DNA of 64,000 bases from Varibaculum cambriense (GCF_002848005.1 NZ_PKHX01000005.1:1-64000); one strand, 5' to 3'; shown: positions 9,517 through 19,304, counted from the first letter of the stretch. Notes: a model not told the origin generated them from the letters alone. Translations and numbers: made by a program.

Positions 9517-10247
9517 ACAGCATGCGACGCAAGCTGAAAGCCGGCTTGGGGATGCTGGCCGCACTAATGCTTGCCCTGGTACCAACCTCGGCGATGGCCT
9601 CACCGCAATCGGATCAACCAGTAGTGGTGGGTGATATCACCGGTCTCGACCCGACAAGTTTCAACCCGGCGCGCCTCGGACAGCTACATATAAGCAAGAC
9701 TGCTGCCAATCCTTACGATGACCCCAAACCGGGAGCCTTGCCCAACGGTCCGGCCGGGGGACAAGTGATTCAGATTAACCGGGTCAAGGGGGTAGATTTA
9801 CCTACCGCCGACTGGACGCAACTGCAAAAGATGACAGTTAAGCAGGCTGAGGCCAAAGGCTTAGAACCGGCAAAAACCATGACTACCGATGACGCGGGCA
9901 ACGTGACCTTCACTAACCTGCCGGTGGGGCTCTACCTGGTGAGTGACCAGAAACCGGCAGACACCACCCATAAATATGGTCGCATCAAGCCGTTCCTGAT
10001 TACCATGCCCTCCGGTAATCCTGACCTGCACGTATGGAGTTTCAATATTTCGGTTACCCCCAAGATGATGGCGGAACAAACTCCCGCTCCCGTGACCCCG
10101 CCTCCAGCGAAGCCGCATATGCCCAAGACCGGTGTCTACGTGGTGCCGTTCCTGATCGCAGCGGGCGTACTCTTTAGTACCGGGATCCTGGTTGCCGCCG
10201 CGCGGCGCCGTCGCCAAGAAGAAGAAACCCCCGCTGCCGCTAATTAA
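9513..10247 (+). CDS. Minor/basal pilin with MPKTG sorting signal
   Basis: The 244-residue secreted protein has a signal peptide ending near AMA and one SpaA-like domain (GLYLVSDQ, then VWSFNISVTPK, which resembles a degenerate pilin motif). Its sorting signal is MPKTG rather than LPxTG, followed by a hydrophobic segment and ARRRR. GTG 9513 overlaps the sortase stop, and a strong AAGGAGG lies upstream. Being shorter than the shaft pilin and carrying a variant signal, it is a candidate base subunit that a housekeeping sortase links to peptidoglycan; that role is inference. Confidence 0.8.
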   Translation: MNSMRRKLKAGLGMLAALMLALVPTSAMASPQSDQPVVVGDITGLDPTSFNPARLGQLHISKTAANPYDDPKPGALPNGPAGGQVIQINRVKGVDLPTADWTQLQKMTVKQAEAKGLEPAKTMTTDDAGNVTFTNLPVGLYLVSDQKPADTTHKYGRIKPFLITMPSGNPDLHVWSFNISVTPKMMAEQTPAPVTPPPAKPHMPKTGVYVVPFLIAAGVLFSTGILVAAARRRRQEEETPAAAN

Positions 10248-10271
10248 TTCCGCCGTAGCCTAAAAAACTCC

Positions 10272-10305
10272 ATCCCCCGCGCGGTTCCAAGCCCGCGCGG
10301 GGGAT
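10272..10305. terminator. Terminator hairpin closing the pilus cluster
   Basis: ATCCCCCGCGCGG (10272-10284) pairs perfectly with 10293-10305 over an 8-nt loop, 25 nt after the last pilin stop. The T content downstream is modest. Confidence 0.7.
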
Positions 10306-10458
10306 TACTATGCGCTGTGCCTCCTGCGAATCGTGCGCGCGGGAGGAAAAACCTAGTTTTCGCGCAGAATGATACTAAAAGCAACCCTTGCGCGGCAGAA
10401 AATGAGTGCCGCGACACGCCCGGATGCGGGGACGTGGGGTCATTCACATGAGTGCAGC

Positions 10459-10488
10459 TTGAAAGGGTTCTGGCGAGCGCGTTAAAGT
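10459..10488 (+). promoter_or_regulatory. Candidate promoter of the S10 operon
   Basis: TTGAAA at 10459 and TAAAGT at 10483 (18-nt spacer) or TTAAAG at 10482 (17-nt spacer) form a sigma-70-like pair about 265 nt before rpsJ. This is a visual match only. Confidence 0.45.
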
Positions 10489-10572
10489 AGTTTACTGGCT
10501 CTAGTTGAAAGGTGCGCTCTGCGTACCCGCTCTCCTAGCGCCCGGCAGCAAGAACGCAGGAATCGATTCGTG

Positions 10573-10629
10573 CCTGGTGAAACAGTTCGCCAGGAATCGC
10601 ACAGATCACCTCCCTAAACTTTTTAGGGA
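10573..10629 (+). promoter_or_regulatory. Structured leader of the S10 ribosomal operon
   Basis: Two compact hairpins lie in the leader: CCTGGTGAA (10573-10581) pairs with TTCGCCAGG (10586-10594) over ACAG, and TCCCTAAA (10611-10618) pairs with TTTAGGGA (10622-10629) over three bases. S10 leaders are autoregulated by ribosomal protein L4 in some bacteria; whether this leader binds a ribosomal protein is unknown. Confidence 0.4.
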
Positions 10630-10753
10630 TTCTTGCGCTTGCAACCGGCTAAGTTCGCCCTCGCGACCTTAGCGCAAGCAAGGGAGGAAATCCCCTGGCA
10701 GGCCCGGGATAAACACCGGGGAAACATCTACGGAAGAAGAAGAGGTAGACGGA

Positions 10754-11062
10754 ATGGCGGGACAGAAAATCCGCATCCGGCTGAAGTCGTATGACCACCA
10801 GGTCATTGACTCGTCCGCGAAAAAGATCGTGGAAACGGTCCAGCGCGCGGGCGCCACAGTGGTAGGCCCAGTACCTTTGCCGACCGAAAAGAACACGTTC
10901 ACCGTGATTCGGTCGCCACACAAGTACAAGGACAGTCGTGAGCAGTTCGAGATGCGTACGCACAAACGGCTCATCGATATTGTCGACCCGACGCCTAAGG
11001 CAGTCGATTCGCTAATGCGTCTCGATTTGCCCGCTGACGTAAACATCGAGATCAAACTCTAA
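10754..11062 (+). CDS. rpsJ: 30S ribosomal protein S10
   Basis: The 102-residue protein matches the usual S10 length and core ([45 protein letters not shown]). S10 assembles into the head of the small subunit and, as NusE, takes part in antitermination. It is the first gene of an eleven-gene operon and is preceded by a leader of about 250 nt with AGAGG before the ATG. Confidence 0.99.
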   Translation: MAGQKIRIRLKSYDHQVIDSSAKKIVETVQRAGATVVGPVPLPTEKNTFTVIRSPHKYKDSREQFEMRTHKRLIDIVDPTPKAVDSLMRLDLPADVNIEIKL

Positions 11063-11073
11063 GGAAAATAATT

Positions 11074-11742
11074 ATGACCACGCAGACCCAGCCGGCTGCC
11101 GCAGTACCCACTCGGGCACTTCTCGGCCGCAAGCTAGGCATGACGCAGGTTTGGGACGAGGACGGAAAAGTCGTTCCCATCACCGTCGTGCAGGTCGACA
11201 AGAACGTGGTGACGCAGGTTCGCGACCAAGAAACCGATGGCTACACCGCCATTCAAATCGGTTTCGGCCAGATTGACCAGCGCAAAGTCACCAAGCCCCT
11301 TGCCGGCCATTTCAATAAAGCAGGCGTCAGCCCCCGTCGCCACCTGGTAGAGGTGCGCACTGGCGGAGATGACGAATTTACTCTTGGCCAGGAACTGGCT
11401 GCCGACATTTTTGAAGTCGGCCAGAAAGTGGATGTTACCGGAAAGACCAAAGGTAAAGGCTTCGCCGGGGTTATGAAGCGTCACGGCTTTGCCGGCGTTT
11501 CCGCCTCCCATGGTGCTCACCGTAACCACCGCAAACCTGGTTCCATCGGCGCTTGTGCCACCCCCGGACGCGTATTCAAAGGCCTACGTATGGCCGGACG
11601 CATGGGTGGGGATCGCCGTACCATCCAAAATCTTAAAGTTCAGGCAGTCGATGCCGAAAAAGGCATTGTCTTGGTTACCGGTGCTATTCCCGGTCCCAAG
11701 GGCGGCATTGTCCTGATTCGTAGTGCAGTGAAAGGTGCGTAA
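11074..11742 (+). CDS. rplC: 50S ribosomal protein L3
   Basis: The 222-residue protein carries the L3 signature ([43 protein letters not shown]). L3 binds near the 3' end of 23S rRNA and nucleates large-subunit assembly. An N-terminal extension of about ten residues ([12 protein letters not shown]) precedes the core. It follows rpsJ by 11 nt and precedes rplD by 2 nt. Confidence 0.99.
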   Translation: MTTQTQPAAAVPTRALLGRKLGMTQVWDEDGKVVPITVVQVDKNVVTQVRDQETDGYTAIQIGFGQIDQRKVTKPLAGHFNKAGVSPRRHLVEVRTGGDDEFTLGQELAADIFEVGQKVDVTGKTKGKGFAGVMKRHGFAGVSASHGAHRNHRKPGSIGACATPGRVFKGLRMAGRMGGDRRTIQNLKVQAVDAEKGIVLVTGAIPGPKGGIVLIRSAVKGA

Positions 11743-11744
11743 CT

Positions 11745-12389
11745 ATGACTAATCTTTCGCTAAACGTAACTGATCCCGCTGGTAAAGAAGTAGGCAGCGT
11801 TGATCTGCCCGCCAGCATTTTTGATCGGGATCCCAATATTGCTTTGATGCACCAGGTAGTTAACGCCCAGCTCGCGGCGGCTCGTCAGGGTACTCACTCC
11901 ACGAAGACCCGTGGTCAGGTGCGTGGCGGCGGCAAGAAGCCTTGGCGTCAGAAAGGCACCGGTCGGGCTCGTCAAGGCTCGATTCGCGCGCCGCAGTGGC
12001 GTGGCGGCGGAGTCGTACATGGCCCGCACCCGCGCGATTACTCCCAGCGCACCCCCAAGAAGATGAAGGCCGCGGCTCTGGCTTGCGCCCTGTCTGATCG
12101 GGTACGTAAGGATCGTATGCATCTCGTGTCCCAGTTGGTTGCCGGGGAAACCCCCTCGACCAAGGCGGGTCGCGAACACATTGAATCCCTGGTAGATCAG
12201 CGCTACGTCCTGGTAGTGCTGACCCGCTCGGAAGAAGAACAGGTATTGTCGGTGCGCAACCTGCCGCAGGTTCACCTGCTAATGGTTGACCAGCTCAACA
12301 CCTACGACGTGCTCAACAACGAGGACGTTATCTTCACCGAGGCCGCGATTCGCCAGTTCATCGCCGATAAGACCGGACAGGAGGCGTAA
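11745..12389 (+). CDS. rplD: 50S ribosomal protein L4
   Basis: This 214-residue L4 has the conserved extended loop ([19 protein letters not shown] then [12 protein letters not shown]) that lines the peptide exit tunnel. In other bacteria L4 also represses its own operon by binding the S10 leader; a structured leader is present here, but repression is not shown. Confidence 0.99.
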   Translation: MTNLSLNVTDPAGKEVGSVDLPASIFDRDPNIALMHQVVNAQLAAARQGTHSTKTRGQVRGGGKKPWRQKGTGRARQGSIRAPQWRGGGVVHGPHPRDYSQRTPKKMKAAALACALSDRVRKDRMHLVSQLVAGETPSTKAGREHIESLVDQRYVLVVLTRSEEEQVLSVRNLPQVHLLMVDQLNTYDVLNNEDVIFTEAAIRQFIADKTGQEA

Positions 12390-12393
12390 AGCA

Positions 12394-12699
12394 ATGGCAC
12401 TCGAGGTTACTAAGAACCCGCGGGATATTATTTACCGCCCGATCGTCTCGGAAAAAGCCTATGGCCTGATGGATCAGGGGAAATACACTTTCGAGGTAGA
12501 CCCCAAAGCCAATAAGACCGAGATTCGGATCGCCATCGAAAAAATCTTCGATGTGAAAGTAAAGACCGTAAACACGATTGCGCGCAAAGGTAAGCGGGTA
12601 CGTACTCGTACCGGATATGGCAAGCGGAAAGATGGCAAACGCGCCATTATTACCCTCGCCGAAGGCACAATCGATATCTTCAACGAAGCGTCTGCGTAA
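12394..12699 (+). CDS. rplW: 50S ribosomal protein L23
   Basis: The 101-residue protein begins [20 protein letters not shown]. The ATG at 12394 is chosen because it matches the family N terminus and lies 4 nt after the rplD stop; a longer frame starting at 12286 would overlap rplD and add a non-homologous segment. L23 sits at the tunnel exit and docks trigger factor and SRP. Confidence 0.98.
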   Translation: MALEVTKNPRDIIYRPIVSEKAYGLMDQGKYTFEVDPKANKTEIRIAIEKIFDVKVKTVNTIARKGKRVRTRTGYGKRKDGKRAIITLAEGTIDIFNEASA

Positions 12700-12713
12700 G
12701 GGGTGAACAAGTA

Positions 12714-13550
12714 ATGGGTATTCGTAAATACAAGCCGACTACTCCCGGGCGTCGCTTCGCATCGGTTTCCGATTTCGCGGAAATCACTCGCGACCATCCG
12801 GAGAAGTCTCTGCTGCGTCCTATCCACAAAACCGGTGGACGTAACAACGACGGCCGTATCACTTCCCGCCGGCGTGGCGGGGGGCATAAGCGCCGTTACC
12901 GCGTGATTGATTTCCGTCGTCACGACAAAGATGGGGTGCCCGCAAAGGTTGCCCACATCGAATATGATCCGAACCGCAGCGCCAATATCGCTCTCCTGCA
13001 CTATGCAGATGGCGACAAGCGTTACATCATCGCCCCCAATAAACTGCATCAGGGCGACCGCATCGAACAGGGGCCGGCTGCCGATATTAAGCCTGGCAAC
13101 TGCTTGCCGCTGACCAACATTCCCTTGGGTACTGTGATTCACGCGGTGGAGATGCGTCCTGGTGGGGGAGCCAAGATCGCTCGTAGCGCCGGGGTTTCCG
13201 TGCAGCTAGTGGCGAAAGAAGGCAAATACGCCCAGTTGCGTATGCCCTCCGGGGAAATCCGTAACGTAGAGGCTGCTTGCCGCGCCACCATCGGCGAGGT
13301 TGGCAACTCTGACCACGGCAATATCACTTGGGGTAAGGCCGGACGGATGCGCTGGAAGGGACAGCGTCCGAAGGTACGTGGTGTGGTAATGAACCCGGTT
13401 GATCACCCGCACGGTGGCGGCGAAGGCCGTACCTCCGGTGGTCGTCACCCGGTTAGCCCCTGGGGTAAGCCCGAGGGTCGTACCCGCCGTCCGAATAAAG
13501 CCAGCGATCGCCTTATTGTGCGTCGTCGGCGGACCGGCAAGAAGCGTTAG
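12714..13550 (+). CDS. rplB: 50S ribosomal protein L2
   Basis: The 278-residue L2 is of normal length, with the conserved [17 protein letters not shown] segment near the peptidyl-transferase centre and a basic C terminus ([13 protein letters not shown]). L2 helps subunit joining and peptidyl-transferase centre formation. It lies 14 nt after rplW. Confidence 0.99.
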   Translation: MGIRKYKPTTPGRRFASVSDFAEITRDHPEKSLLRPIHKTGGRNNDGRITSRRRGGGHKRRYRVIDFRRHDKDGVPAKVAHIEYDPNRSANIALLHYADGDKRYIIAPNKLHQGDRIEQGPAADIKPGNCLPLTNIPLGTVIHAVEMRPGGGAKIARSAGVSVQLVAKEGKYAQLRMPSGEIRNVEAACRATIGEVGNSDHGNITWGKAGRMRWKGQRPKVRGVVMNPVDHPHGGGEGRTSGGRHPVSPWGKPEGRTRRPNKASDRLIVRRRRTGKKR

Positions 13551-13564
13551 GTAGGAGATAAATC

Positions 13565-13846
13565 ATGGCACGTAGCCTAAAGAAGGGTCCTTTCGTCGAC
13601 GACCATTTGATGAAAAAAGTCGACGCTCTGAATGACGCCAATAAAAAGTCGGTTATCAAGACCTGGTCACGCCGCTCTATGATTACCCCCGATTTTATTG
13701 GGCACACTATCGCGGTACACGACGGACGCAAGCACGTTCCGGTGTACATCACCGAAAATATGGTTGGTCACAAGTTGGGCGAATTTGCTCCTACTCGTAC
13801 CTTCCGCGGACATGACAAGGACGACCGAAAGGCACGCCGCCGCTAG
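13565..13846 (+). CDS. rpsS: 30S ribosomal protein S19
   Basis: The 93-residue S19 shows [15 protein letters not shown] and the [19 protein letters not shown] core, and ends [10 protein letters not shown]. It forms a complex with S13 in the 30S head. It is spaced 14 nt after rplB with AGGAG before the ATG. Confidence 0.99.
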   Translation: MARSLKKGPFVDDHLMKKVDALNDANKKSVIKTWSRRSMITPDFIGHTIAVHDGRKHVPVYITENMVGHKLGEFAPTRTFRGHDKDDRKARRR

Positions 13847-13873
13847 GCGCGCCGGAAGAGAAAGAAGGCAAAG

Positions 13874-14242
13874 ATGGAAGGCATGGCGAAAGCGCGTTTC
13901 GTGCGCTCTACGCCGCAGAAGTCGCGTCGCGTCGTGAACATGATTCGCGGCAAGAACGCCCTCGAGGCCTACGACATCCTGCGTTTCGCTCCGCAAGCGG
14001 TCGCAACTGATGTTCGCAAGGTGCTTCGCAGCGCAATGTACAACGCCGCCGCTCAAGCTGATCGGTCTGGCGACAAAGAGACGTTTGCGGAACTGAAAGT
14101 TTCGCGGGCATACGTAGATGAAGGCCCCACGATGAAGCGGTTCCGTCCGCGCGCACAAGGGCGCGCTGGGCAAATCCTCAAGCGGACCAGCCACATCACG
14201 ATCGAGGTTTCTGACGGCAAACAGGAAGAGGAGAACGACTAA
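13874..14242 (+). CDS. rplV: 50S ribosomal protein L22
   Basis: The 122-residue L22 ([20 protein letters not shown]) has a tunnel-loop region and an acidic C terminus. ATG 13874 and ATG 13883 are both possible starts; the second gives MAKARFVR, the usual family start, and either is compatible with the upstream GAAAG. Its stop overlaps the rpsC start by one base (TAATG). Confidence 0.98.
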   Translation: MEGMAKARFVRSTPQKSRRVVNMIRGKNALEAYDILRFAPQAVATDVRKVLRSAMYNAAAQADRSGDKETFAELKVSRAYVDEGPTMKRFRPRAQGRAGQILKRTSHITIEVSDGKQEEEND

Positions 14243-15138
14243 TGGGACAAAAGGTTAGCCCTACCGGTTTTCGGCTAGGTATCACCACCGATCACCGTTC
14301 CCGCTGGTTCTCGGACTCCACTAAGCCGGGACAGCGTTACAGTGATTTCGTAGATGAAGATGTGCGCATTCGCAAGGTCATGGAGAAAAGCCTGGAGCGC
14401 GCCGGGATTTCGCAGATCGATATTGAACGTACTCGTGACCGGGTACGGGTCGATTTGCACACTGCTCGCCCCGGTATCGTCATTGGCCGGCGCGGTGCAG
14501 AAGCCGATCGCCTGCGCGCCGATCTGGAGAAACTCACCGGTAAGCAGGTGCAGCTGAACATCCTCGAGGTTAAGAACCCCGAGATCGACGCGCAGCTAGT
14601 GGCACAAGGAATCGCCGAACAGCTCGCTGCCCGCGTGTCCTTTAGGCGCGCAATGCGTAAAGGCATGCAGTCGGCGCTGCGCGGGGGAGCCCTCGGTATC
14701 CGGGTGCAGTGCTCGGGCCGTCTGGGCGGGGCAGAAATGTCACGTTCAGAGTTCTACCGCGAAGGTCGGGTGCCGTTGCATACGCTGCGAGCCCTGATCG
14801 ATTACGGCTTCTATGAAGCTCACACCACTTTCGGACGCATCGGCGTGAAAGTGTGGATCTATAAAGGCGACCTCACCGAAACCGAATTTGCTCGTAAACA
14901 GGCGGAATCCGGTGGACGGGGTGGCCGCGGCGGTGGACGTCGCGGACGCGCTGGTCGGGATGGCGGACGCGGTGGACGTCGCGGACGCGGCGAAGGCCGG
15001 CAAGAGGCCGCTGCCCAGGCTTCGGCAGAAAACGCCGAGGCTGCGTCCTCGGAAAAAGAGGCACCCGCAGCTGAAGCTCCTGCTGAAAAGCCGGTAGCCG
15101 AGGCCGAGAAGCCGCAAGAAAACGGAACGGAGGAGTAA
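14242..15138 (+). CDS. rpsC: 30S ribosomal protein S3 with long RG-rich, then acidic tail
   Basis: The first 218 or so residues are a canonical S3 ([16 protein letters not shown] motif [23 protein letters not shown]). S3 lines the mRNA entry channel and contributes to helicase activity. The protein continues to 298 residues with an Arg-Gly-rich stretch (about 222-250) and then an Ala/Glu/Pro-rich acidic tail. Such tails occur in actinobacterial S3 proteins; their role is not established from sequence. It is coupled to rplV by overlap. Confidence 0.98.
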   Translation: MGQKVSPTGFRLGITTDHRSRWFSDSTKPGQRYSDFVDEDVRIRKVMEKSLERAGISQIDIERTRDRVRVDLHTARPGIVIGRRGAEADRLRADLEKLTGKQVQLNILEVKNPEIDAQLVAQGIAEQLAARVSFRRAMRKGMQSALRGGALGIRVQCSGRLGGAEMSRSEFYREGRVPLHTLRALIDYGFYEAHTTFGRIGVKVWIYKGDLTETEFARKQAESGGRGGRGGGRRGRAGRDGGRGGRRGRGEGRQEAAAQASAENAEAASSEKEAPAAEAPAEKPVAEAEKPQENGTEE

Positions 15139-15139
15139 C

Positions 15140-15559
15140 GTGTTAATTCCTCGTAGGACTAAATGGCGCAAACAGCATCGCCCCAACCGTAAGGGCATGG
15201 CTAAGCGCGGTACCGAACTGGCGTTCGGCGAATACGGGATTCAGGCTCTTGATCACGCCTATATCACTAACCGGCAGATTGAGGCCGCTCGTATCGCGAT
15301 GACACGCTACATTAAGCGTGGCGGTAAAGTGTGGATCAACATTTTCCCTGACCGTCCGCTGACCAAGAAGCCGGCAGAAACTCGTATGGGTTCTGGTAAA
15401 GGCTCTCCCGAATGGTGGGTGGCTCCGGTGAAACCCGGTCGCGTACTGTTCGAATTGGCGGGCGTGTCTGAAGACGTCGCTCGGGAAGCGATGAGCCGTG
15501 CGCAGCACAAGCTGCCGATTAAGACCCGGTTCATCAGTCGTGAAGGCGGTGATCAGTAA
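15140..15559 (+). CDS. rplP: 50S ribosomal protein L16
   Basis: The 139-residue L16 begins [15 protein letters not shown] from a GTG codon 2 nt after the rpsC stop, with GGAGG upstream. The conserved R-M-G-S-G-K-G motif and KLPIKTRF near the C terminus are present. L16 helps position tRNA at the peptidyl-transferase centre. Its stop overlaps the rpmC ATG. Confidence 0.98.
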   Translation: MLIPRRTKWRKQHRPNRKGMAKRGTELAFGEYGIQALDHAYITNRQIEAARIAMTRYIKRGGKVWINIFPDRPLTKKPAETRMGSGKGSPEWWVAPVKPGRVLFELAGVSEDVAREAMSRAQHKLPIKTRFISREGGDQ

Positions 15560-15789
15560 TGGCAAAGGGCCTTAAAATGTCTGATTTGGATTTGCTGGAT
15601 GAAGAACAGCTTTCCCAGAAACTAGACGAAGCTAAGACCGAGCTGTTCAATCTGCGTTTCCAGCTGGCCACCGGTGCTGGTGAGGATCGTGGACAGATCG
15701 GGCAGTTGCGTCGCGATATTGCCCGCATTTACACCATCGCTAGAGAGCGGGAGCTCGGTATTCGTACCGCTCCGCAGGCTGAGGAGTAG
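15559..15789 (+). CDS. rpmC: 50S ribosomal protein L29
   Basis: The 76-residue L29 has the helical core [18 protein letters not shown] followed by [18 protein letters not shown]. It lies near the tunnel exit beside L23. TAATG overlap with rplP indicates coupled translation. Confidence 0.98.
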   Translation: MAKGLKMSDLDLLDEEQLSQKLDEAKTELFNLRFQLATGAGEDRGQIGQLRRDIARIYTIARERELGIRTAPQAEE

Positions 15790-15794
15790 GATTC

Positions 15795-16079
15795 ATGAGC
15801 GAAGAAACAGAGAAAACCGCTACGGTAGAGCGTAATCACCGCAAGGTGCTGCAGGGCTACGTGGTATCCGACAAAATGGACAAGACCGTAGTAGTGCAGG
15901 TAGAAGATCGCGTTAAGCACCGCTTGTACGGCAAGGTGATCAACCGCCGCAAGCGCTACAAGGTGCACGACGAGAACAACGAATGCGGCACCGGCGACTT
16001 GGTACGGATTATGGAGACTCGTCCGCTGTCCAAAACCAAGCGTTGGCGGGTTAGCGAAATCATTGAGAAAGCTAAGTAG
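15795..16079 (+). CDS. rpsQ: 30S ribosomal protein S17
   Basis: The 94-residue S17 shows the OB-fold core ([42 protein letters not shown]). It binds 16S rRNA early in 30S assembly. It is the last gene of the operon: a strong terminator follows, and rplN and the spc operon are not found next to it. Confidence 0.98.
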   Translation: MSEETEKTATVERNHRKVLQGYVVSDKMDKTVVVQVEDRVKHRLYGKVINRRKRYKVHDENNECGTGDLVRIMETRPLSKTKRWRVSEIIEKAK

Positions 16080-16154
16080 GTTTTCGATAGCTTTTTGAGG
16101 GGACCGTAGCGCTTAAGATCTGGTAAGATCTTTTGTCTGGTTCCTGATAGCTGC

Positions 16155-16218
16155 AGGCGCGGGGAGAGTTTTATCGGGCAAATGCCCGGGGAAACTCTCC
16201 CCGCGCCTCTTTATATTT
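16155..16218 (+). terminator. Rho-independent terminator of the S10 operon
   Basis: A 17-bp perfect outer stem (16155-16171 with 16192-16208) contains an inner CGGGCA/TGCCCG stem, and is followed by CTTTATATTTTC. It is placed 75 nt after rpsQ. Confidence 0.9.
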
Positions 16219-16244
16219 TCAGGTCCTTACCCCATCTGATTATT

Positions 16245-16298
16245 AAATGTAACAATGTTAAGTCAAATGTAGACAACCAGAAATATTTCGGTTACATT
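16245..16298 (+). promoter_or_regulatory. Candidate operator/promoter region with three AAATGTA(A/G)C-like half sites
   Basis: AAATGTAAC at 16245 and AAATGTAGAC at 16265 are direct repeats exactly 20 bp apart, and GTTACATT at 16291 is the inverse complement of the first. They lie 80-135 bp upstream of the oxidoreductase gene, so a dimeric regulator could bind here. The regulator is unknown. Confidence 0.35.
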
Positions 16299-16378
16299 GG
16301 AGGGCGTGCGTTAGCGAGCAGGGAGGCTCCGACGCGCTGAATGGATGACAGCCGATGGTGGCTGGGTAAGGAGTTTAT

Positions 16379-17578
16379 ATGTCCGATAAGAAAAAAATCG
16401 GCGTAGGGGTAATATCCCTGGGCTGGATGGGGCGCTTGCATACGCGTTCCTATAAGGCGATGGCTGAGCGTTTCCCCGAGTTGGGAGCTGAGGTGCGTTT
16501 GGTGGTTGCTTGTGATCCGATCGCGCAGACCCAAGAGCTGGCAACTAATGCTTTGGGTTTTGAGAAAGCGGTTGCTGATTACCGGGAGGTGCTCTCAGAT
16601 CCGGAAGTGGATGTAGTGTCTATTTGTTCGCCGAACTTTTTGCATCGTGAAATTGCGGTTGCGGCGGCGGAGGCTGGCAAGCCTTTCTGGATTGAAAAAC
16701 CGATGGGAGTAAGTGCGGCTGAGTCGCGGGAGATTGCTGAGGCTGCGGCGAAGGCGGGGCTTAACACGGCGGTTGGTTTTAACTATCGCCATACCCCGGC
16801 GGTTGAGCAAGCGCGGGAACTGATTGCACGGGGGAAGCTGGGGCGGATTACTAATGTTCGTTGTTGGTTGATCGCTGATTATGCTTCTAGTCCTGAAGGG
16901 CCTTATACCTGGCGTTATGACCGGGAAAAGGCAGGTGCTGGTGTGGTCGGTGACCTGATGAGTCACGGGGCTGATTTGGTGCAATATGTGTTGCGTGACC
17001 GGATTAGCGAGGTCTCGGCGCTTACTGACACATTTATTAAAGAACGTCCTATTCCTACTAAGGCCGGTGTGGGTCATACTGGTTGGGAAGTTTCTGATGA
17101 AAAGAAGGAAGTCGGGAACGAGGACTATGTGGCCATGATGGTGCGTTTTGATTCCGGCGTGGTGGGGACTATGGAGTCTTCTCGCGTGAGCGTGGGCCCG
17201 CGTGCTGAGTACATTGTGGAAGTTTATGGTACCGAAGGTTCGGTGCGTTGGAACTTTGAATATCTCAATGATCTACAGGCATGTATCGGACAGGATAATG
17301 GGGTTATTCACGGGTATGTGCGCTCGATGGCAAATCCGCATTATCCGCATTTCTCGCGCTTCCAGCCCGGGGCAGGTACTTCGATGGGCTTTGATGATAT
17401 GAAAGCAGTCGAGTGCTTCCAGTTCCTGTCGGGTGTATTAACCGGTGACCAGGTGGCACCCTCAGTTGCCGATGGCTGGTCTGCAGCCGAGATTGACCAG
17501 GCAACCGTGGCCTCAGCCGCAGACGGTAAATGGCACGAAGTCCCCAAGGTAAGCGGAACCACCACTTACGACAAATAA
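16379..17578 (+). CDS. Gfo/Idh/MocA-family NAD(P)-dependent sugar or inositol dehydrogenase
   Basis: The 399-residue cytoplasmic protein has an N-terminal Rossmann fold (GVGVISLGWMGRLHTRSY) and the family EKPMG motif containing the catalytic Lys, then the C-terminal alpha/beta substrate domain. Members oxidise or reduce sugars and inositols. AAGGAG precedes the ATG. A sugar porter of the inositol-transporter type follows 30 nt downstream and both are closed by one terminator, suggesting an import-plus-oxidation operon for myo-inositol or a related polyol. Substrate is inference; other family substrates cannot be excluded. Confidence 0.85.
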   Translation: MSDKKKIGVGVISLGWMGRLHTRSYKAMAERFPELGAEVRLVVACDPIAQTQELATNALGFEKAVADYREVLSDPEVDVVSICSPNFLHREIAVAAAEAGKPFWIEKPMGVSAAESREIAEAAAKAGLNTAVGFNYRHTPAVEQARELIARGKLGRITNVRCWLIADYASSPEGPYTWRYDREKAGAGVVGDLMSHGADLVQYVLRDRISEVSALTDTFIKERPIPTKAGVGHTGWEVSDEKKEVGNEDYVAMMVRFDSGVVGTMESSRVSVGPRAEYIVEVYGTEGSVRWNFEYLNDLQACIGQDNGVIHGYVRSMANPHYPHFSRFQPGAGTSMGFDDMKAVECFQFLSGVLTGDQVAPSVADGWSAAEIDQATVASAADGKWHEVPKVSGTTTYDK

Positions 17579-17608
17579 CCCCTCCCTTAAATGAAGAAAG
17601 TTTGACCA

Positions 17609-19261
17609 GTGGAAAAATATAATGAAAAAACTCCTCTCAACGAGTTAAGTAAAGATAAACTGCGCGAAATGATGCAGGAAACCCCAGCATCGGGAAAGCA
17701 TCGCGGAGTTATCGCCGTGGCCGCGGTGGCCACCCTCGGCTCCCTGCTATTCGGGTATGACACCGGGGTTATCTCCGGGGCCTTGCCCTATATGTATATG
17801 CCCCACGGCGCGGGCGGTATGGGGATCACCCCGGCTCAAGAGGGCGCGATTGGCGGTATTCTTACCCTCGGCGCAGCCTTCGGGGCGCTATTTGGAGGAC
17901 GGCTCTCCGACCGTTATGGACGCCGGCACAACATCATCATGCTGGCGATTCTGTTCCTGATCGGCGCTCTCGGAAATACTTTTGCCCCCAATATTTGGGT
18001 AATGTATCCGTTCCGCCTGATCCTGGGGTTGGCCGTTGGTGGCGCCTCGGCAACGGTGCCGGTATTCCTGGCGGAAACTGCGCCTAAGCGCATTCGCGGT
18101 ACCATCGTGGCTGTTGACCAGCTGATGATTGTGGTCGGCCAGCTGTTAGCCTTCTCCATGAATGCCATCATTAACTCAGCTCACGGTGGACCCAAGATTA
18201 CCGTAAAATCGGATCCGTCTGGGGTAGTGAAGGCCGGAGAATACTCCTGGGATGCTTTGAACGCAATCGTGTCTAAGCACCTGGGTAGTCACGATGTGCA
18301 GGCAGCACATGATTTCATCTCCAATATGACGGTTTCGGCCGGTAACGGCGCTGCCTGGCGCTGGATGATTGTGCTCTGTTCAGTGCCTGCCGTTGCCCTG
18401 TGGATCGGGATGCATCTGATGCCGGAATCTTCCCGTTGGCATGTGCTGCAGCAGGAAGTTTACGCCGCTATTGGTTCCTTGAAGCGGGTACGTGACCCGA
18501 AGAAAGATGGGGATCTTACCGAGGAACTCTACGAGATGGTCGAGGCTCGCCAGAATGAAAAACATGGCAAGAAGGGTACTTTCCGCGACGTAATGAACAC
18601 GCCCTGGCTGCGTAAACTAATGTTCGTTGGTATATTCCTGGCGATTGTAAACCAGACTACCGGGGTAAATACCGTTATGTATTACGCCCCGAAAGTCTTG
18701 GGTATTGCCGGTATGGGAACCTCTGCCGCGATTACTGCGCAGGTCGCTAACGGCGTGATGAGCGTAGTGGGCTCGGCAATCGGCTTGATTCTGATTACCA
18801 AGTTCCGTCGGCGCACTATTTTGATCTGGGACGTTACCCTGGTAGGTATCCTGCTGCTGGGAATCGCCCTAATCTTCCAGTTTGTGATTGCTCCTCATGA
18901 TGCAGCCGGCAGTGTACCGGTGTGGGCCGGGTACTTGGTGCTGTTCATGATGTCGCTATTCATGCTGGTGGTACAGTCTTCGAACGGTACCGTAGTCTGG
19001 ACAATGTTGGGCGAAATGTTCCCCGCAAATGTGCGCGGAATTATGAATGGTACTGCCATCTTCTGCATGTGGATTATGAACGCCATTATCACCTGGACCT
19101 TCCCGCCGATGATTGCTGCTCTGGGCGGTGGCCCCACCTACGCAATGTACGGGGTACTGAACCTGATCATTGCGGTGGTGCTGTTCAAGATTATGCCGGA
19201 AACTTCCGGACGCTCCTTGGATGAAATCGAATCCTACATGGAGCACATTTACAGCAAGTAA
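17609..19261 (+). CDS. MFS sugar porter (inositol/hexose proton symporter type)
   Basis: The 550-residue protein has about 12 membrane helices and sugar-porter signatures: GYDTGVISGALPY in helix 1, GRLSDRYGRRHNI in loop 2-3, PESSRWH before the central loop, and PETSGRSLDEIE at the C-terminal end. It would import a sugar or inositol with protons. A longer-than-usual loop between helices 5 and 6 (about residues 192-245) contains a charged extracytoplasmic segment. Start is GTG 17609. It shares an operon with the upstream dehydrogenase. Confidence 0.9.
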   Translation: MEKYNEKTPLNELSKDKLREMMQETPASGKHRGVIAVAAVATLGSLLFGYDTGVISGALPYMYMPHGAGGMGITPAQEGAIGGILTLGAAFGALFGGRLSDRYGRRHNIIMLAILFLIGALGNTFAPNIWVMYPFRLILGLAVGGASATVPVFLAETAPKRIRGTIVAVDQLMIVVGQLLAFSMNAIINSAHGGPKITVKSDPSGVVKAGEYSWDALNAIVSKHLGSHDVQAAHDFISNMTVSAGNGAAWRWMIVLCSVPAVALWIGMHLMPESSRWHVLQQEVYAAIGSLKRVRDPKKDGDLTEELYEMVEARQNEKHGKKGTFRDVMNTPWLRKLMFVGIFLAIVNQTTGVNTVMYYAPKVLGIAGMGTSAAITAQVANGVMSVVGSAIGLILITKFRRRTILIWDVTLVGILLLGIALIFQFVIAPHDAAGSVPVWAGYLVLFMMSLFMLVVQSSNGTVVWTMLGEMFPANVRGIMNGTAIFCMWIMNAIITWTFPPMIAALGGGPTYAMYGVLNLIIAVVLFKIMPETSGRSLDEIESYMEHIYSK

Positions 19262-19304
19262 CTGCTAAATCTATAGGTGAAAATCTGTAGGTCAGTTACC
19301 TGAT

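Noticed and set aside
12286..12699. Longer frame for L23 starting inside rplD
   Set aside because: The L23 family N terminus begins at 12394; the extra residues are an out-of-frame reading of rplD.
12474..13142. 222-codon minus-strand frame across rplW and rplB
   Set aside because: Antisense to two certain ribosomal protein genes; no family features.
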